Shown here: positions 11,690 to 25,955 of the stretch, piece after piece
How positions within the stretch are numbered: position 1 is the stretch's first letter
Layout of the letters: each line of letters starts with the position of its first letter
From: Petrolisthes cinctipes
Lineage: Eukaryota > Arthropoda > Malacostraca > Decapoda > Porcellanidae
Direction: 5' to 3'
DNA length: 64,000 nt
Assembly: GCA_033782935.1 (NCBI GenBank)
Contig: JAWQEG010001395.1
Span: forward strand, 1,148,501-1,212,500
Program-made: the position numbers and the translations under genes
The notes under the pieces: model-generated
What the model saw: only the letters and a program-made list of their open reading frames with translations
Database searches by the model: none
What the model was told of the DNA's origin: nothing

Positions 11690-14600
11690 ACTGAGTAGGC
11701 ATGTACAGATTGCTTCTGGGACCCCAAAATATTGAATTTTCGGGTGTTTTGAGCCTGAATTTGAGATATAAACGGGTACAGAAGATACATGCACATATCG
11801 ACTTTCGGGCACCTGAAAGATCGATTTTCAGTATGTTTTTGGCCTGTATTTTGAAAATACTCTAACACGGAGTAGGCATGTACAGATACCTTCTGGGACC
11901 TCTAAATATCGAATTTTCGAGTGTTTTGGGACTGAATTTGAGATATCGATTTATTGGCACCTAAAATGTCGATTTTTAGCATGTTTTTTACCTATATTTT
12001 GAAAATATTCTAGCACTGTGTAGGCATGTACAGATTGCTTCTGGGACCGCAAAATATTGAATTTTCGGGTGTTTTGAGCCTGAATTTGAGATATAAACGG
12101 GTACAGAAGATACATGCACATATTGACTTTGGGCATCTAAAATATCGATTTTCAGCATGTTTTGGGCCTGTATTTTGAAAATACTCTAACACTGAGTAGG
12201 CATGTACAGATTGCTTCTGGGACCCCAAAATATTGAGTTTTCGGGTGTTTTGAGCCTGAATTTGAGATATAAACGGTTACTGAAGATGCATGCACATATC
12301 GACTTTTGTGCACCTAAAAGATCGATTTTCAGTATGTTTTGAGCATGTATTTTGAAAATACTCTAACACGGAGTAGGCATGTACAGATCGCTTCTGGGAC
12401 CCCTAAATATCGAATTTTCGGGTGTTTTGGGACTGAATTTGAGATATCGACTTTTTGGCACCTAAAAGATCGATTTTTAGCATGTTTTTAGCCTATATTT
12501 TGAAAATATTCTAGCACTGAGTAGGCATGTACAGATTGCTTCTGGGACCCCAAAATATTGAATTTTCGGGTGTTTTGAGCCTGAATTTGAGATATAAACG
12601 GGTACAGAAGATACATGCACATATTGACTTTGGGCACCAAAAATATCGATTTTCAGCATGTTTTGGGCCTGAATTTTGAAAATACTCTAACACGGAGTAG
12701 GCATGTACAGATCGCTTCTGGGACCCCAAAATATCGAATTTTCAGGTGTTTAGGGCCAGAATTTGAGATATTATCGGGTACAGAAGATGCATGCACATAT
12801 CGACTTTTGGGCACCTAAAAGATCGATTTTCAGTATGTTTTTGGCCTGTATTTTGAAAATACTCTAACACGGAGTAGGCATGTACAGATACCTTCTGAAA
12901 CCTCTAAATATCGAATTTTCGGGTATTTTGGGACTGAATTTGAGATATCGATTTTTTGGCACCTAAAATGTCGATTTTTAGCATGTTTTTAGCCTATATT
13001 TTGAAAATATTCTAGCACTGAGTAGGCATGTACAGATTGCTTCTGGGACCCCAAAATATTGAATTTTCGGGTGTTTCGAGCCTGAATTTGAGATATAAAC
13101 GGGTACAGAAGATACATGCACATATTGACTTTGGGCACCGAAAATATCGATTTTCAGCATGTTTTGGGCCTGAATTTTGAAAATACTCTAACACGGAGTA
13201 GGCATGTACAGATCGCTTCTGGGACCCCAAAATATAGAATTTTCGGGTGTTTAGGGCCAGAATTTGAGATATAAACGGGTACAGAAGATGCATGCACATA
13301 TCGACTTTTGGGCACCTAAAACATCGATTTTCAGTATGTTTTTGGCCTGTATTTTGAAAATACTCTAACACGGAGTAGGCATGTACAGATACCTTCTGGG
13401 TATTCTAAATATCGAATTTTCGTGTGTTATGGGACTGAATTTGAGATATAGATTTTTTGGCACCTATAATATCGATTTTTAGCATGTTTTTAGCCTATAT
13501 TTTGAAAATATTCTAGCACTGTGTAGGCATGTACAGATTGCTTCTGGGACCCCAAAATATTGAATTTTCGGGTGTTTTGAGCCTGAATTTGAGATATAAA
13601 CGGGTACAGAAGATACATGCACATATCGACTTTCGGGCACCTGAAAGATCGATTTTCAGTATGTTTTTGGCCTGTATTTTGAAAATACTCTAACACGGAG
13701 TAGGCATGTACAGATACCTTCTGGGACCTCTAAATATCGAATTTTCGAGTGTTTTGGGACTGAATTTGAGATATCGATTTATTGGCACCTAAAATGTCGA
13801 TTTTTAGCATGTTTTTTACCTATATTTTGAAAATATTCTAGCACTGTGTAGGCATGTACAGATTGCTTCTGGGACCGCAAAATATTGAATTTTCGGGTGT
13901 TTTGAGCCTGAATTTGAGATATAAACGGGTACAGAAGATACATGCACATATTGACTTTGGGCATCTAAAATATCGATTTTCAGCATGTTTTGGGCCTGTA
14001 TTTTGAAAATACTCTAACACTGAGTAGGCATGTACAGATTGCTTCTGGGACCCCAAAATATTGAGTTTTCGGGTGTTTTGAGCCTGAATTTGAGATATAA
14101 ACGGTTACTGAAGATGCATGCACATATCGACTTTTGTGCACCTAAAAGATCGATTTTCAGTATGTTTTGAGCATGTATTTTGAAAATACTCTAACACGGA
14201 GTAGGCATGTACAGATCGCTTCTGGGACCCCTAAATATCGAATTTTCGGGTGTTTTGGGACTGAATTTGAGATATCGACTTTTTGGCACCTAAAAGATCG
14301 ATTTTTAGCATGTTTTTAGCCTATATTTTGAAAATATTCTAGCACTGAGTAGGCATGTACAGATTGCTTCTGGGACCCCAAAATATTGAATTTTCGGGTG
14401 TTTTGAGCCTGAATTTGAGATATAAACGGGTACAGAAGATACATGCACATATTGACTTTGGGCACCAAAAATATCGATTTTCAGCATGTTTTGGGCCTGA
14501 ATTTTGAAAATACTCTAACACGGAGTAGGCATGTACAGATCGCTTCTGGGACCCCAAAATATCGAATTTTCAGGTGTTTAGGGCCAGAATTTGAGATATT

Positions 14601-15440
14601 ATCGGGTACAGAAGATGCATGCACATATCGACTTTTGGGCACCTAAAAGATCGATTTTCAGTATGTTTTTGGCCTGTATTTTGAAAATACTCTAACACGG
14701 AGTAGGCATGTACAGATACCTTCTGAAACCTCTAAATATCGAATTTTCGGGTATTTTGGGACTGAATTTGAGATATCGATTTTTTGGCACCTAAAATGTC
14801 GATTTTTAGCATGTTTTTAGCCTATATTTTGAAAATATTCTAGCACTGAGTAGGCATGTACAGATTGCTTCTGGGACCCCAAAATATTGAATTTTCGGGT
14901 GTTTCGAGCCTGAATTTGAGATATAAACGGGTACAGAAGATACATGCACATATTGACTTTGGGCACCGAAAATATCGATTTTCAGCATGTTTTGGGCCTG
15001 AATTTTGAAAATACTCTAACACGGAGTAGGCATGTACAGATCGCTTCTGGGACCCCAAAATATAGAATTTTCGGGTGTTTAGGGCCAGAATTTGAGATAT
15101 AAACGGGTACAGAAGATGCATGCACATATCGACTTTTGGGCACCTAAAACATCGATTTTCAGTATGTTTTTGGCCTGTATTTTGAAAATACTCTAACACG
15201 GAGTAGGCATGTACAGATACCTTCTGGGACCTCTAAATATCGAATTTTCGTGTGTTATGGGACTGAATTTGAGATATAGATTTTTTGGCACCTATAATAT
15301 CGATTTTTAGCATGTTTTTAGCCTATATTTTGAAAATATTCTAGCACTGTGTAGGCATGTACAGATTGCTTCTGGGACCCCAAAATATTGAATTTTCGGG
15401 TGTTTTGAGCCTGAATTTGAGATATAAACGGGTACAGAAG
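11690..15440. repeat. Tandem duplication with 1828-bp offset
   Basis: About 11,690-13,600 recurs at about 13,520-15,440, nearly identical. Shared oddities include gggaccgcaaaat (12,045 and 13,873), aaacggttactg (12,271 and 14,099), cttctgaaacctc (12,893 and 14,721) and gtgtttcgagcc (13,072 and 14,900). A visible difference is gggtattctaaat near 13,398 against gggacctctaaat near 15,226. 1828 bp equals three 501-bp trimers plus 325 bp (177+148), an 11-monomer unit. Edges are approximate. Confidence 0.82.
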
Positions 15441-17849
15441 ATACATGCACATATTGACTTTGGGCATCTAAAATATCGATTTTCAGCATGTTTTGGGCCT
15501 GTATTTTGAAAATACTCTAACACTGAGTAGGCATGTACAGATTGCTTCTGGGACCCCAAAATATTGAATTTTCGGGTGTTTTGAGCCTGAATTTGAGATA
15601 TAAACGGGTACTGAAGATGCATGCACATATCGACTTTTGTGCACCTAAAAGATCGATTTTCAGTATGTTTTGAGCATGTATTTTGAAAATAATCTAACAC
15701 GGAGTAGGCATGTACAGATCGCTTCTGGAACCCCTAAATATCGAATTTTCGGGTGTTTTGGGACTGAATTTGAGATATCGACTTTTTGGCACCTAAAAGA
15801 TCGATTTTTAGCATGTTTTTAGCCTATATTTTGAAAATATTCTAGCACTGTACAGATTGCTTCTGGGACTCCAAAATATTGAATTTTCGGGTGTTTTGAG
15901 CCTGAATTTGAGATATAAACGGGTACAGAAGATACATGCACATATTGACTTTGGGCACCAAAAATATCGATTTTCAGCATGTTTTGGGCCTGAATTTTGA
16001 AAATACTCTAACACGGAGTAGGCATGTACAGATCGCTTCTGGGACCCCAAAATATCGAATTTTCGGGTGTTTTGAGCCTGAATTTGAGATATAAACGGGT
16101 ACAGAAGATACATGCACATATTGACTTTGGGCATCTAAAATATCGATTTTTAGCATGTTTTTAGCCTATATTTTGAAAATATTCTAGCACTGAGTAGGCA
16201 TGTACAGATTGCTTCTGGGACCCCAAAATATTGAATTTTCGGGTGTTTTGAGCCTGAATTTGAGATATAAACGGGTACAGAAGATACATGCACATATTGA
16301 CTTTGGGCACCTAAAATATCGATTTTCAGCATGTTTTGGGCCTGAATTTTGAAAATACTCTAACACGGAGTAGGCATGTACAGATCGCTTCTGGGACCCT
16401 AAAATATCGAATTTTCGGGTGTTTAGGGCCAGAATTTGAGATATAAACGGGTACAGAAGATGCATGCACATATCGACTCTTGGGCACCTAAAACATCGAT
16501 TTTCAGTATGTTTTTGGCCTGTATTTTGAAAATACTCTAACACGGAGTAGGCATGTACAGATACCTTCTGGGACCTCTAAATATCGAATTTTCGGGTGTT
16601 TTGGGACTGAATTTGAGATATCGATTTTTTGGCACCTAAAATATCGATTTTCATTATGTTTTTAGCCTATATTTTGAAAATATTATAGCACTTTGTAGGC
16701 ATGTACAGATTGCTTCTGGGACCCCAAAATATTGAATTTTCGGGTGTTTTGAGCCTGAATTTGATATATAAACGGGTACAGAAGATACATGCACATATTT
16801 ACTTTGGGCATCTAAAATATCGATTTTCAGCATGTTTTGGGCCTGTATTTTGAAAATACTCTAACACTGAGTAGGCATGTACAGATTGCTTCTGGGACCC
16901 CAAAATATTGAATTTTCGGGTGTTTTGAGCCGGAATTTGAGATATAAACGGGTACTGAAGATGCATGCACATATCGACTTTTGTGCACCTAAAAGATCGA
17001 TTTTCAGTATGTTTTGAGCATGTATTTTGAAAATACTCTAACACGGAGTAGGCATGTACAGATCGCTTCTGGGGCCCCTAAATATCGAATTTTCTGGTGT
17101 TTTGGGACTGAATTTGAGATATCGACTTTTTGGCACCTAAAAGATCGATTTTTAGCATGTTTTTAGCCTATATTTTGAAAATATTCTAGCACTGAGTAGG
17201 CATGTACAGATTGCTTCTGGGACCCCAAAATATTGAATTTTCGGGTGTTTTGAGCCTGAATTTGAGATATAAACGGGTACAGAAGATACATGCACATATC
17301 GACTTTCGGGCACCTGAAAGATCGATTTTCAGTATGTTTTTGGCCTGTATTTTGAAAATACTCTAACACGGAGTAGGCATGTACAGATACCTCCTGGGAC
17401 CTCTAAATATCGAATTTTCGAGTGTTTTGGGACTGAATTTGAGATATCGATTTATTGGCACCTAAAATGTCGATTTTTAGCATGTTTTTTACCTATATTT
17501 TGAAAATATTCTAGCACTGTGTAGGCATGTACAGATTGCTTCTGGGACCCTAAAATATTGAATTTTCGGGTGTTTTGAGCCTGAATTTGAGATATAAACG
17601 GGTACAGAAGATACATGCACATATTGACTTTGGGCATCTAAAATATCGATTTTCAGCATGTTTTGGGCCTGTATTTTGAAAATACTCTAACACTGAGTAG
17701 GCATGTACAGATTGCTTCTGGGACCCCAAAATATTGAGTTTTCGGGTGTTTTGAGCCTGAATTTGAGATATAAACGGGTACTGAAGATGCATGCACATAT
17801 CGACTTTTGTGCACCTAAAAGATCGATTTTCAGTATGTTTTGAGCATGT

Positions 17850-20800
17850 ATTTTGAAAATACTCTAACACGGAGTAGGCATGTACAGATCGCTTCTGGGA
17901 CCCCTAAATATCGAATTTTCGGGTGTTTTGGGACTGAATTTGAGATATCGACTTTTTGGCACCTAAAAGATCGATTTTTAGCATGTTTTTAGCCTATATT
18001 TTGAAAATATTCTAGCACTGAGTAGGCATGTACAGATTGCTTCTGGGACCCCAAAATATTGAATTTTCGGGTGTTTTGAGCCTGAATTTGAGATATAAAC
18101 GGGTACAGAAGATACATGCACATATTGACTTTGGGCACCAAAAATATCGATTTTCAGCATGTTTTGGGCCTGAATTTTGAAAATACTCTAACACGGAGTA
18201 GGCATGTACAGATCGCTTCTGGGACCCCAAAATATCGAATTTTCGGGTGTTTAGGGCCAGAATTTGAGATATTATCGGGTACAGAAGATGCATGCACATA
18301 TCGACTTTTGAGCACCTAAAAGATCGATTTTCAGTATGTTTTGAGCATGTATTTTGAAAATACTCTAACACGGAGTAGGCATGTACAGATCGCTTCTGGG
18401 ACCCCTACATATCGAATTTTCGGGTGTTTTGGGACTGAATTTGAGATATCGACTTTTTGGCACCTAAAAGATCGATTTTTAGCATGTTTTTAGCCTATAT
18501 TTTGAAAATATTCTAGCACTGAGTAGGCATGTACAGATTGCTTCTGGGACCCCAAAATATTGAATTTTCGGGTGTTTTGAGCCTGAATTTGAGATATAAA
18601 CGGGTACAGAAGATACATGCACATATTGACTTTGGGCACCAAAAATATCGATTTTCAGCATGTTTTGGGCCTGAATTTTGAAAATACTCTAACACGGAGT
18701 AGGCATGTACAGATCGCTTCTGGGACCCCAAAATATCGAATTTTCAGGTGTTTAGGGCCAGAATTTGAGATATTATCGGGTACAGAAGATGTATGCACAT
18801 ATCGACTTTTGGGCACCTAAAAGATCGATTTTCAGTATGTTTTTGGCCTGTATTTTGAAAATACTCTAACACGGAGTAGGCATGTACAGATACCTTCTGG
18901 GACCTCTAAATATCGAATTTTCGGGTATTTTGGGACTGAATTTGAGATATCGATTTTTTGGCACCTAAAATGTCGATTTTTAGCATGTTTTTAGCCTATA
19001 TTTTGAAAATATTCTAGCACTGAGTAGGCATGTACAGATTGCTTCTGGGACCCCAAAATATTGAATTTTCGGGTGTTTTGAGCCTGAATTTGAGATATAA
19101 ACGGGTACAGAAGATACATGCACATATTGACTTTGGGCACCGAAAATATCGATTTTCAGCATGTTTTGGGCCTGAATTTTGAAAATACTCTAACACGGAG
19201 TAGGCATGTACAGATCGCTTCTGGGACCCCAAAATATCGAATTTTCGGGTGTTTAGGGCCAGAATTTGAGATATAAACGGGTACAGAAGATGCATGCACA
19301 TATCGACTTTTGGGCACCTAAAACATCGATTTTCAGTATGTTTTTGGCCTGTATTTTGAAAATACTCTAACACGGAGTAGGCATGTACAGATACCTTCTG
19401 GGACCTCTAAATATCGAATTTTCGTGTGTTATGGGACTGAATTTGAGATATAGATTTTTTGGCACCTATAATATCGATTTTTAGCATGTTTTTAGCCTAT
19501 ATTTTGAAAATATTATAGCACTGTGTAGGCATGTACAGATTGCTTCTGGGACCCCAAAATATTGAATTTTCGGGTGTTTTGAGCCTGAATTTGATATATA
19601 AACGGGTACAGAAGATACATGCACATATTTACTTTGGGCATCTAAAATATCGATTTTCAGCATGTTTTGGGCCTGTATTTTGAAAATACTCTAACACGGA
19701 GTAGGCATGTACAGATCGCTTCTGGGACCCCTAAATATCGAATTTTCGGGTGTTTTGGGACTGAATTTGAGATATCGACTTTTTGGCACCTAAAAGATCG
19801 ATTTTTAGCATGTTTTTAGCCTATATTTTGAAAATATTCTAGCACTGAGTAGGCATGTACAGATTGCTTCTGGGACCCCAAAATATTGAATTTTCGGGTG
19901 TTTTGAGCCTGAATTTGAGATATAAACGGGTACAGAAGATACATGCACATATTGACTTTGGGCACCAAAAATATCGATTTTCAGCATGTTTTGGGATTGA
20001 ATTTTGAAAATACTCTAACACGGAGTAGGCATGTACAGATCGCTTCTGGGACCCCAAAATATCGAATTTTCGGGTGTTTAGGGCCAGAATTTGAGATATT
20101 ATCGGGTACAGAAGATGCATGCACATATCGACTTTTGGGCACCTAAAAGATCGATTTTCAGTATGTTTTGAGCATGTATTTTGAAAATACTCTAACACGG
20201 AGTAGGCATGTACAGATCGCTTCTGGGACCCCTACATATCGAATTTTCGGGTGTTTTGGGACTGAATTTGAGATATCGACTTTTTGGCACCTAAAAGATC
20301 GATTTTTAGCATGTTTTTAGCCTATATTTTGAAAATATTCTAGCACTGAGTAGGCATGTACAGATTGCTTCTGGGACCCCAAAATATTGAATTTTCGGGT
20401 GTTTTGAGCCTGAATTTGAGATATAAACGGGTACAGAAGATACATGCACATATTGACTTTGGGCACCAAAAATATCGATTTTCAGCATGTTTTGGGCCTG
20501 AATTTTGAAAATACTCTAACACGGAGTAGGCATGTACAGATCGCTTCTGGGACCCCAAAATATCGAATTTTCAGGTGTTTAGGGCCAGAATTTGAGATAT
20601 TATCGGGTACAGAAGATGCATGCACATATCGACTTTTGGGCACCTAAAAGATCGATTTTCAGTATGTTTTTGGCCTGTATTTTGAAAATACTCTAACACG
20701 GAGTAGGCATGTACAGATACCTTCTGGGACCTCTAAATATCGAATTTTCGGGTATTTTGGGACTGAATTTGAGATATCGATTTTTTGGCACCTAAAATGT

Positions 20801-21500
20801 CGATTTTTAGCATGTTTTTAGCCTATATTTTGAAAATATTCTAGCACTGAGTAGGCATGTACAGATTGCTTCTGGGACCCCAAAATATTGAATTTTCGGG
20901 TGTTTTGAGCCTGAATTTGAGATATAAACGGGTACAGAAGATACATGCACATATTGACTTTGGGCACCGAAAATATCGATTTTCAGCATGTTTTGGGCCT
21001 GAATTTTGAAAATACTCTAACACGGAGTAGGCATGTACAGATCGCTTCTGGGACCCCAAAATATCGAATTTTCGGGTGTTTAGGGCCAGAATTTGAGATA
21101 TAAACGGGTACAGAAGATGCATGCACATATCGACTTTTGGGCACCTAAAACATCGATTTTCAGTATGTTTTTGGCCTGTATTTTGAAAATACTCTAACAC
21201 GGAGTAGGCATGTACAGATACCTTCTGGGACCTCTAAATATCGAATTTTCGTGTGTTATGGGACTGAATTTGAGATATAGATTTTTTGGCACCTATAATA
21301 TCGATTTTTAGCATGTTTTTAGCCTATATTTTGAAAATATTATAGCACTGTGTAGGCATGTACAGATTGCTTCTGGGACCCCAAAATATTGAATTTTCGG
21401 GTGTTTTGAGCCTGAATTTGATATATAAACGGGTACAGAAGATACATGCACATATTTACTTTGGGCATCTAAAATATCGATTTTCAGCATGTTTTGGGCC
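17850..21500. repeat. Tandem duplication with 1827-bp offset
   Basis: About 17,850-19,670 recurs at about 19,680-21,500 with a constant 1827-bp shift. Both copies share the ttatcgggtac variant, the gtgtgttatggg variant and the attatagcactgtg variant. The composition is the same kind of 11-monomer unit as at 11.7-15.4 kb, so one unit type has been amplified more than once. A related longer-range copy links about 7,498-8,350 with 15,307-16,160 (offset 7809). Confidence 0.8.
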
Positions 21501-24099
21501 TGTATTTTGAAAATACTCTAACACTGAGTAGGCATGTACAGATTGCTTATGGGACCCCAAAATATTGAATTTTCGGGTGTTTTGAGCCTGAATTTGAGAT
21601 ATAAACGGGTACTGAAGATGCATGCACATATCGACTTTTGTGCACCTAAAAGATCGATTTTCAGTATGTTTTGAGCATGTATTTTGAAAATACTCTAACA
21701 CGGAGTAGGCATGTACAGATCGCTTCTGGGGCCCCTAAATATCGAATTTTCTGGTGTTTTGGGACTGAATTTGAGATATCGACTTTTTGGCACCTAAAAG
21801 ATCGATTTTTAGCATGTTTTTAGCCTATATTTTTAAAATATTCTAGCACTGAGTAGGCATGTACAGATTGCTTCTGGGACCCCAAAATATTGAATTTTCG
21901 GGTGTTTTGAGCCTGAATTTGAGATATAAACGGGTATAGAAGATACATGCACATATCGACTTTCGGGCACCTGAAAGATCGATTTTCAGTATGTTTTTGG
22001 CCTGTATTTTGAAAATACTCTAACACGGAGTAGGCATGTACAGATACCTTCTGGGACCTCTAAATATCGAATTTTCGAGTGTTTTGGGACTGAATTTGAG
22101 ATATCGATTTATTGGCACCTAAAATGTCGATTTTTAGCATGTTTTTTACCTATATTTTGAAAATATTCTAGCACTGTGTAGGCATGTACAGATTGCTTCT
22201 GGGACCCCAAAATATTGAATTTTCGGGTGTTTTGAGCCTGAATTTGAGATATAAACGGGTACAGAAGATACATGCACATATTGACTTTGGGCATCTAAAA
22301 TATCGATTTTCAGCATGTTTTGGGCCTGTATTTTGAAAATACTCTAACACTGAGTAGGCATGTACAGATTGCTTCTGGGACCCCAAAATATTGAGTTTTC
22401 GGGTGTTTTGAGCCTGAATTTGAGATATAAACGGGTACTGAAGATGCATGCACATATCGACTTTTGTGCACCTAAAAGATCGATTTTCAGTATGTTTTGA
22501 GCATGTATTTTGAAAATACTCTAACACGGAGTAGGCATGTACAGATCGCTTCTGGGACCCCTAAATATCGAATTTTCGGGTGTTTTGGGACTGAATTTGA
22601 GATATCGACTTTTTGGCACCTAAAAGATCGATTTTTAGCATGTTTTTAGCCTATATTTTGAAAATATTCTAGCACTGTACAGATTGCTTCTGGGACCCCA
22701 AAATATTGAATTTTCGGGTGTTTTGAGCCTGAATTTGAGATATAAACGGGTACAGAAGATACATGCACATATTGACTTTGGGCACCAAAAATATCGATTT
22801 TCAGCATGTTTTGGGCCTGAATTTTGAAAATACTCTAACACGGAATAGGCATGTACAGATCGCTTCTGGGACCCCAAAATATCGAATTTTCGGGTGTTTT
22901 GGGCTTGAATTTGAGATATAAACGGGTACTGAAGATGCATGCACATATCGACTTTTGTGCACCTAAAAGATCGATTTTCAGTATGTTTTGAGCATGTATT
23001 TTGAAAATACTCCAACACGGAGTAGGCATGTACAGATCGCTTCTGGGACCCCTAAATATCGAATTTTCTGGTGTTTTGGGACTGAATTTGAGATATCGAC
23101 TTTTTGGCACCTAAAAGATCGATTTTTAGCATGTTTTTAGCCTATATTTTGAAAATATTCTAGCACTGTACAGATTGCTTCTGGGACCCCAAAATATTGA
23201 ATTTTCGGGTGTTTTGAGCCTGAATTTGAGATATAAACGGGTACAGAAGATACATGCACATATTGACTTTGGGCACCAAAAATATCGATTTTCAGCATGT
23301 TTTGGGCCTGAATTTTGAAAATACTCTAACACGGAGTAGGCATGTACAGATCGCTTCTGGGACCCCAAAATATCGAATTTTCGGGTGTTTAGGGCCAGAA
23401 TTTGAGATATTATCGGGTACAGAAGATGCATGCACATATCGACTTTTGGGCACCTAAAAGATCGATTTTCAGTATGTTTTGAGCATGTATTTTGAAAATA
23501 CTCTAACACGGAGTAGGAATGTACAGATCGCTTCTGGGACCCCTACATATCGAATTTTCGTGTGTTTTGGGACTGAATTTGAGATATCGACTTTTTGGCA
23601 CCTAAAAGATCGATTTTTAGCATGTTTTTAGCCTATATTTTGAAAATATTCTAACACTGAGTAGGCATGTACAGATTGCTTCTGGGACCCCAAAATATTG
23701 AATTTTCGGGTGTTTTGAGCCTGAATTTGAGATATAAACGGGTACAGAAGATACATGCACATATTGACTTTGGGCACCAAAAATATCGATTTTCTGCATG
23801 TTTTGGGCCTGAATTTTGAAAATACTCTAACACGGAGTAGGCATGTACAGATCGCTTCTGGGACCCCAAAATATCGAATTTTCGGGTGTTTAGGGCCAAA
23901 ATTTGAGATATAAACGGGTACAGAAGATGAATGCACATATCGACTTTTGGGCCCTTAAAAGATCGATTTTCAGTATGTTTTTGGCATGTATTTTGAAAAT
24001 ACTCTAACACGGAGTAGGCATGTACAGATACCTTCTGGGACCTATAAATATCGAATTTTCGGGTGTTTTGGGACTGAATTTGAGATATCGACTTTTTGG

Positions 24100-25644
24100 C
24101 ACCTATAATATCGATTTTTAGCATGTTTTTAGCCTATATTTTGAAAATATTCTAGCACTGAGTAGGCATGTACAGATTGCTTCTGGGACCCCAAAATATT
24201 GAATTTTCGGGTGTTTTGAGCCTGAATTTGAGATATAAACGGGTACTGAAGATGCATGCACATATCGACTTTGGGCATCTAAAATATCGATTTTCAGCAT
24301 GTTTTGGGCATGTATTTTGAAAATACTCTAACACGGAGTAGGCATGTACAGATCGCTTCTGGGACCCCAAAATATCGAATTTTCGAGTGTTTTGAGCCTG
24401 AATTTGAGATATAAACGGGTACTGAAGATGCATGCACATATCGACTTTTGGGCACCTAAAACATCGATTTTGAGCATGTTTTGGGCCTGTATTTTGTAAA
24501 TACTCTAACACGGAGTAGGCATGTACAGATCGCTTCTGGAACCCCTAAATATCGAATTTTCGGGTGTTTTAGGACTGAATTTGAGATATAAACGGGTACA
24601 GAAGATGCATGCACATATCGACTTTTGGGCACCTAAAAGACCGATTTTCAGTATGTTTTTGGCCTGTATTTTGAAAATACTCTAACACCAGTAGGCATGT
24701 ACAGATCGCTTCTAGGACCCCAAAATATCGAATTTGCGGGTGTTTTGGGAATGAATTTGAGATATCGCCTTTACGGGCATATAAAATATCGATTTTTAGC
24801 ATGTTTTGTGCCTATATTTTGAAAACATTCTAGCACTGAGTAGGAATGTACAGATCGCTTCTGGGACCCCAAAATATCGAATTTTCGGGTGTTTAGGGCC
24901 AGAATTTGAGATATAAACGGGTACAGAAGATGCATGCACATATCGACTTTATGGCACCTAAAAGATCGATTTTTAGCATGTTTTTAGCCTATGTTTTGAA
25001 AATATTCTTGCACTGAGTAGGCATGTACAGATTGCTTCTGGAACACCAAAATATTGAATTTTCGGGTTTTTTGAGCCTGAATTTAAGATATAAACGGGTA
25101 CAGAAGATACATGCACATATCGACTTTGGGCATCTAAAATATCGATTTTCAGCATGTTTTGGCCATGTATTTGGAAAATACTCTAACACGGAGTAGGCAT
25201 GTACAGATCGCTTCTGGGACCCCTAAATATCGAATTTTCGGGTGTTTTGGGCCTTAATTTGAGATATCGACTTTTTGGCACCTAAAATATCGATTTTTAG
25301 CATGTTTTTTGCATATATTTTGAAAATATTCTACCACTGAGTAGGCATGTACAGATTGCTTCTGGGACCCCAAAATATTGAATTTTCGGGTGTTTAGGGC
25401 CACAATTTGAGATATAAACGGGTACAGAAGATGCATGCACATATCGACTTTTGGGCACCTAAAAGATCGATTTTCAGTATGTTTTTGGCCTGTATTTTGA
25501 AAATACTCTAACACGGAGTAGGCATGTACAGATCGCTTCTGGGACCCCTAAATATCGAATTTTCGGGTGTTTTGGGACTGAATTTGAGATATCGACTTTT
25601 TGGCACCTAAAAGATCGATTTTTGGCATGTTTTTAGCCTATATT
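24100..25644. repeat. Subfamily-2 satellite left of the insertion
   Basis: From about 24.1 kb the markers change. The array gains gattttgagcatgttttgggcc with attttgtaaatac (near 24,470), caccagtaggcat (24,688) and gatatcgcctttacg (24,765). These are markers of the right array. The block matches 33.9-35.56 kb: 24,569 corresponds to 34,129 (offset 9560), and from 24,973 the offset is 9914, so the left copy lacks 354 bp, or two monomers. It ends at the insertion. Confidence 0.82.
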
Positions 25645-25709
25645 AGTGCATTTGTCGCGGCTTCTAGCCGCTTAAATTGTATTTATTGGTTTGTGAAACC
25701 AGTACAGCT
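25645..25709 (+). repeat. Left 65-bp TIR of the short element
   Basis: It is a perfect reverse complement of 25956-26020, and symmetry breaks at 25710 (g). It contains a subterminal hairpin at 25657-25671 and an outer-type terminus from 25683. Confidence 0.93.
25657..25671. repeat. Subterminal hairpin in left TIR
   Basis: GCGGCT-TCT-AGCCGC is a perfect 6-bp stem with a 3-base loop, 12 bp in from the end of the short element. Its counterpart is at 25994-26008. Confidence 0.85.
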
Positions 25710-25902
25710 GGTTGCTATAGAATAGGCCCCTTCACAAGCCCAGGCCCCGTGTAGGCATAATCTGGGTTGGAAGGGTCAATTCCATGACGTTCATCAGAAG
25801 TAAATAAAATTCAAATCTGGCGCTGTACTGATAGTGGAGCCACCTGGTGGTGGTGAGGTGAGGTATTAAGCCCCTCCTCCGCTGAATACCGCTCGTCCAC
25901 TC
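25683..25902 (+). repeat. Left 220-bp inverted arm
   Basis: This segment is the reverse complement of 32653-32872 with only a few differences. The clear ones are ggtttgtg here against ggtatagtg on the other arm, and ccatgacg against ccgtgacg. Pairing stops at cactcc here against cactctg there. With almost 7 kb between the arms, such similarity implies recent origin or homogenisation. A short open frame crosses it on either arm but shows no recognised domain. Confidence 0.92.
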
Positions 25903-25955
25903 CAATGAGAAAGAAGTGAGTGCCTGCCGCATCGGGAGGTGGGTGGGACAGTAGA

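Larger units (their letters stand above)
1..25644. repeat. Left satellite array (subfamily 1, with subfamily 2 at its right end)
   Basis: The whole stretch is head-to-tail copies of one AT-rich monomer, recognised by recurring blocks such as gtaggcatgtacagat, cttctgggacccc, aatatcgaattttcggg and gatataaacgggtac. Spacing between successive gtaggcat blocks is 176-177 or 148 bp (starts at 85, 262, 410, 586, 763). All copies face the same way. Typical subfamily-1 markers are gataccttctgggacc and cagtatgttttgagcatg, both present up to about 24.0 kb. After that the markers change to those of the right array. No gene interrupts the array. Monomer length, homogeneity and layered duplications are as in centromeric or pericentromeric satellites, but chromosomal position cannot be judged from this window. 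Confidence 0.97.

Noticed and set aside
1..25514. Dozens of 60-157 codon minus-strand frames and some plus-strand frames in the left array
   Set aside because: They repeat with the satellite period, start and stop at monomer variants, overlap in several frames, and resemble no protein family. They follow from monomer lengths divisible by three.
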